A DNA stretch of 64,000 nucleotides from Mycolicibacterium sp. CR10 (GTDB lineage: Bacteria; Actinomycetota; Actinomycetes; Mycobacteriales; Mycobacteriaceae). Positions 62,360 through 64,000 of the stretch are shown in pieces (position 1 is the first letter of the stretch; each line of letters starts with the position of its first letter). Both the position numbers and the translations under genes were made by a program. The notes below the pieces were generated by a model. That model saw nothing but the letters and a program-made list of their open reading frames with translations, was not told the DNA's origin and did not search any database. The stretch covers positions 62,001 through 126,000 of the forward strand of contig NZ_STGE01000049.1 in assembly GCF_005222675.1 (NCBI RefSeq). Reading direction: 5' to 3'.

Positions 62360-63340
62360 CTATCGCGAGCCGATCAAGGCGTCGTGCTGCCGGGTCAACG
62401 ACGCCGCGGCGGTCTTGAACTGGGCCAGCTTCTCGACGATCGTCGCGCCGGTGCGGGTGTGGCCCCAGATGCTGATGCCCTGATGGGTGGTGGGTTCCCA
62501 GGTCGCCTCGTCGACGACGATCGGATTCCAGCCGAGCTCCCACTCGAAACCCGATGGGGTCTTGGCGTAGAAGGACAGTTCGCGGTCGTTGGTGTGCTGG
62601 CCGATACCGAGTGCCATCTCGAAGCCGAGGGCCCCGACGCGCTGGTACGCGTCCACCATGTCGTCGAGCTCCGCGACCTGAATGTTGAGGTGCTGCACCC
62701 GGGTACGGATCGGATCGATCGGCAGCCTGCGGACGTTCGCGATCGCCACCGAGTGATGCCGTTCATTGACCCGGAGGAAGCGGATCTTCATCTTCATTCC
62801 ACTGATGGTCTCGTCGATGAAGTCCGACAGCCTCGCATCGAACGCCATGTCGAAATACGCCTGCAGCGCATCGGGTTTGGTCGATGTGACGGCCACGTGG
62901 CCGATGCCGCCCGGACCGGTGACGAACCCGCGGTGCCGGATTCGCAGCGGAACGGGACTGGTCGAGGCGGTGGTGAACACCTCCTGGACCAGACCCTTGG
63001 GACCGGGGAATCGCAGCAGCCGCTCGACCCCGCGAAGCGCTGCCTCCTCGGCGGTTCCCTCGACGACCGGCAGGCCGCGGGCGGTGACGCGGGCGATCAC
63101 CTCATCCACGGCGCCATGGTCGTCGAGGTGCCAGCCGATCGCAGTGACATCCTCGGCGGGCCCGCGGCGCAGCAGGAACCGGCACTGGTGGTCGTCGAGC
63201 CGGAAACGGATGGTGTCGCTGTCGAGTTCGTCGCAGTGCATGCCGATCGCGTCCTCGCCGAATCGGCGCCAATCGGCGAACCGGTTGCTCTCGATCACCA
63301 CGTACCCGAGGTGGACGCTGCCGAAAATCGAACGTGTCAT
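62360..63340 (-). CDS. Extradiol ring-cleavage dioxygenase (BphC/HsaC-like)
   Basis: The 326-aa protein has two VOC-type halves. The C-terminal half carries the expected metal ligands: His in GIGHVAVTST, His in VQHLNIQVAE and Glu in GFEWELGW. It should cleave a catechol ring with iron, as in aromatic or steroid A-ring breakdown. ATG 63340 overlaps the upstream hydrolase stop by four bases. Confidence 0.83.
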   Translation of the reverse strand: MTRSIFGSVHLGYVVIESNRFADWRRFGEDAIGMHCDELDSDTIRFRLDDHQCRFLLRRGPAEDVTAIGWHLDDHGAVDEVIARVTARGLPVVEGTAEEAALRGVERLLRFPGPKGLVQEVFTTASTSPVPLRIRHRGFVTGPGGIGHVAVTSTKPDALQAYFDMAFDARLSDFIDETISGMKMKIRFLRVNERHHSVAIANVRRLPIDPIRTRVQHLNIQVAELDDMVDAYQRVGALGFEMALGIGQHTNDRELSFYAKTPSGFEWELGWNPIVVDEATWEPTTHQGISIWGHTRTGATIVEKLAQFKTAAASLTRQHDALIGSR

Positions 63341-64000
63341 TGGGGATTCCCGATCAGGAAGGCGCGGGCGACGTCGTTGAAGAAGTCCGCCCGCTCCCAC
63401 TGCACCCAGTGCCCGGCGTTCGCGGCCAGCAGCAGATCACAGTGGGGCATGATCCGGGCCAACATCTGCCCGCCGGCGGGGCGGTTGACCCGGTCGGCGG
63501 CACCCCAGACCACCAGAGTGGGCGTCGCGAGCCGGGCGAGCCGGCGGTCCCGCGTGAGATCCATGCGCCACAGCGTGCGCAACGCCATCGGCCCCGAGGG
63601 CCGGCGCAGAGGTGGGCTCGCGACCACCTCGGGGTCGATGCTCGACAGGTACCGTGACTCAATCACGCTGTCGTCCACCGCGTCGCCGTCGAACACCAGG
63701 TACTCACGGATGAAGGTCTCCAACTTCTCCCGCGACGGCCCTTGGCCGCTGTAGTAGTCGAAAAGCTTTCCGAGCCCCTCGGTCGGCAGCGCCCGGGTGG
63801 TGCCGATACCTCCGGGACCCATCAGCACCAGTTTCTCGACGCGGTCGGGGGTGTCCAGCGCCAGCCGCAACGCACACGCACCGCCGTAGGAGTTGCCGAC
63901 CAGATGAGCGGCGCCGATGCCCAGTTCGTTCATCAATCCACGAATGCTGTTGGCCAGGAATCCGAACGGGTCACTGCCGTCCACTCCCTTGGCCGACCGC
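63337..64000 (-). CDS. Meta-cleavage product hydrolase (BphD/HsaD-like), partial
   Basis: The alpha/beta-hydrolase reads off the right edge, so its N-terminus is missing. Visible are the nucleophile motif HLVGNSYGGACA, the acid VVWGAADRVN and the His in NAGHWVQWE, all typical of C-C bond hydrolases of the BphD/HsaD group. It precedes and overlaps the dioxygenase gene, so both should act on consecutive steps of one ring-cleavage pathway. Confidence 0.84.
   Translation of the reverse strand, partial: RSAKGVDGSDPFGFLANSIRGLMNELGIGAAHLVGNSYGGACALRLALDTPDRVEKLVLMGPGGIGTTRALPTEGLGKLFDYYSGQGPSREKLETFIREYLVFDGDAVDDSVIESRYLSSIDPEVVASPPLRRPSGPMALRTLWRMDLTRDRRLARLATPTLVVWGAADRVNRPAGGQMLARIMPHCDLLLAANAGHWVQWERADFFNDVARAFLIGNPQ

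Noticed and set aside
61897..64000. Prophage or island integrated at tRNA-Thr
   Set aside because: No integrase and no repeated tRNA end is visible in the remaining sequence; only one HNH gene is present.

Overview
The window is high-GC actinobacterial chromosome and almost certainly comes from a Mycobacterium (Mycolicibacterium-type, environmental) species. Gene order follows, inverted and with insertions, the M. tuberculosis block from phoPR (Rv0757/0758) through cyp51 (Rv0764c), purD, purB, cyp126, purC, ptrB, purQ, the encapsulin gene cfp29, pepC, purL and purF to purM and Rv0812. Mycobacterial hallmarks include an Mce protein, an MSMEG_5819-type PPOX protein, a RelZ-type DUF429-RelA/SpoT fusion and a decayed 13E12 (DUF222/HNH) remnant. 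The synteny statements are from memory, not from a search.

Layout. 1-9.2 kb: start of a solute-binding lipoprotein (cut by the left edge), pabC, ygfZ, a DUF3073 gene, purM, DUF2461, an NAD(P)-binding reductase, purF, an SCP-like gene and an orphan MceA-type gene. 9.2-19.9 kb: a PPOX gene behind a SoxR-like operator; the tightly overlapped set purL / membrane alpha-beta hydrolase / CPBP protease; pepC-VOC-serine hydrolase; the DyP peroxidase-encapsulin pair; purS-purQ. 19.9-32.5 kb: a secreted protein, an MBL-fold protein, an FAD dehydrogenase, a DUF2334 deacetylase, glutathione peroxidase, TetR, oligopeptidase B with purC, and purB with cyp126. 32.5-38.4 kb: relZ, a 13E12 remnant, a 2H-phosphoesterase lipoprotein, an APC permease, an SDR and a TetR. 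38.4-47.6 kb: a Tat-type esterase, purD, a P450/TetR pair, a 20-bp tandem repeat, and a five-gene catabolic operon (aldehyde dehydrogenase, SDR, HIBADH-like, CMD-like, unknown 408-aa protein). 47.7-55 kb: the divergent tetR-cyp123-SDR-cyp51-ferredoxin-SnoaL-adh-NTF2-SDR cluster. 55-61.8 kb: acyl-CoA ligase, adenylate cyclase, HIT protein, phoR-phoP and a decapeptide-repeat protein. 61.8-64 kb: tRNA-Thr(TGT), an HNH nuclease, and an extradiol dioxygenase / meta-cleavage hydrolase pair cut by the right edge.

How the parts fit. Seven de novo purine steps (purD, purF, purL/Q/S, purM, purC, purB) are scattered through the window with unrelated genes between them. The divergent arms around 47.6 kb carry matching TGGACA-N2-TGTCC(A/G) sites at both promoters, so one TetR probably controls the aldehyde dehydrogenase arm and at least the head of the CYP51 arm. 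The physiological substrate of that locus is unknown in mycobacteria, which makes it the best candidate here for an undescribed pathway. Other signals worth following are a PhoP-box-like direct repeat between phoP and the decapeptide-repeat gene, a 33-bp tandem repeat that includes the phoP stop codon, REP-like in-frame insertions in pepC and a P450 gene, and an SDR gene whose only well-placed start is ATT.
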